Source of the DNA: Watersipora subatra
Taxonomy: Eukaryota > Bryozoa > Gymnolaemata > Cheilostomatida > Watersiporidae
Direction: 5' to 3'
DNA length: 64,000 bases
Assembly: GCF_963576615.1 (NCBI RefSeq)
Contig: NC_088714.1
Coordinates: 35,753,143-35,817,142, forward strand
Shown here: positions 35,349 through 64,000 of the stretch, piece after piece
How positions within the stretch are numbered: position 1 is the stretch's first letter
Layout: each line of letters begins with the position of its first letter
Position numbers and translations under genes: made by a program
Notes under the pieces: generated by a model
Told to the model about the DNA's origin: nothing
The model's database searches: none
Seen by the model: only the letters and a program-made list of their open reading frames with translations

Positions 35349-35917
35349 TGTTGGCACAAAATCACCTAAACCGGTTCCGGAAAAGATTTGCTATTGTAAG
35401 TGAATGTATTCGCTAGCTGTAGCCTCACCACAAGAAAGGTTTCGAGGACCAAATTTAGGGCCCAGAAGAAACCTAGCTAAAATGAAAGATCCCGGCTATT
35501 TTTCTTCTTTTAGCGCTTCACGCATGTGCGAAAAATTTCAGAAAGTAATTGGATCGCTCTACGTGCAGGCTAGTGCATAGTTAATAGATATAGTAAACCC
35601 TTGTACTACGTATATCTATGGCATAGTTTGATAGTCGCTCCAACCCTGTCTCTCATTGGCCCGTTATGTTTGGCAGTGGTACTAGCAAAAGTGTATTAAA
35701 TACTAAATTTGGTTGATAAAGTTATCAAACGACTATATTTTTTAGTCTGAAATTTAAAGTTTAATCCTTCTGTTTACCAATTGGCAGTGCTTTCATAATC
35801 ATAAAAAAATTGTTTCTAACGAGCCAATCAGATTACTTAGTTCCATCCAATAGAAGGCGCGGTTTAATAAAACTGCTGGTCTGCATATAGATTTATCTAA
35901 GCTAATTGTTCAGAGCG
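35349..35917. promoter_or_regulatory. Divergent promoter region, CNIH1 / PSMC1
   Basis: 569 bp between the two start codons. Visible sites: CCAAT boxes at 35824 and 35847 and near 35779, a reversed one (ATTGG) at 35655, an ETS-like CCGGAA at 35377, and an NRF1-like CGCATGTGCG at 35521. Such site sets are common in housekeeping bidirectional promoters (established knowledge); their use here is inferred. A 17-bp copy of the THAP element's terminal sequence lies at 35585-35601. Confidence 0.7.

Positions 35918-64000
<28,083 letters not shown>

Overview
The window is eukaryotic. Genes are split by GT-AG introns, intergenic DNA is AT-rich, and transposons and tandem repeats occupy most of the space. 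The two recognisable genes are deeply conserved animal genes (CNIH1 and PSMC1). Together with Ty3/gypsy, hAT, pogo/Tigger, piggyBac-type and tRNA-SINE debris this points to an invertebrate animal, plausibly a marine spiralian; the phylum cannot be fixed from the sequence alone. No bacterial features (operons, Shine-Dalgarno sites, CRISPR arrays) are present.

Layout. 1-2960: broken minus-strand Ty3/gypsy pol-gag with a chimeric RNase H end. 3-15 kb: almost no genes, but five tandem arrays (25-bp, 19-bp, 26-bp and a 2.7-kb 11-bp array) plus SINE-like pieces. 15.0-36 kb: a gene cluster. It holds a minus-strand gene ending in a polybasic CaaX-like tail (15046 to at least 18985, with a THAP-bearing DNA transposon in one intron); a small two-exon helix-hairpin-helix gene (22131-22770, minus); head-to-head with it, 82 bp between start codons, a three-exon unrecognised gene of 279 codons (22853-24278, plus); tail-to-tail with that, complete CNIH1 (25067-35348, minus, five exons, 145 aa); and, head-to-head with CNIH1 across 569 bp, PSMC1 (from 35918, plus). 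36-64 kb: the first six exons of PSMC1 (197 codons: N-terminus, coiled coil, OB domain). The AAA+ ATPase exons lie beyond the right edge. Introns 2 (13.3 kb) and 5 (10.1 kb) are full of nested transposons.

How the parts relate. CNIH1 (ER cargo export) and PSMC1 (proteasome base ATPase) are housekeeping genes that share one divergent intergenic region. The transposon record is unusually readable: two hAT-type MITEs with internal minisatellites each keep a perfect 8-bp target duplication; TTAA-flanked elements sit inside a fold-back; a 1.8-kb inverted-repeat element carries a THAP-domain gene; and a 1.56-kb inverted-repeat element carries a decayed two-exon gene that does not look like a transposase. 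All calls come from reading the sequence; no database search was possible.
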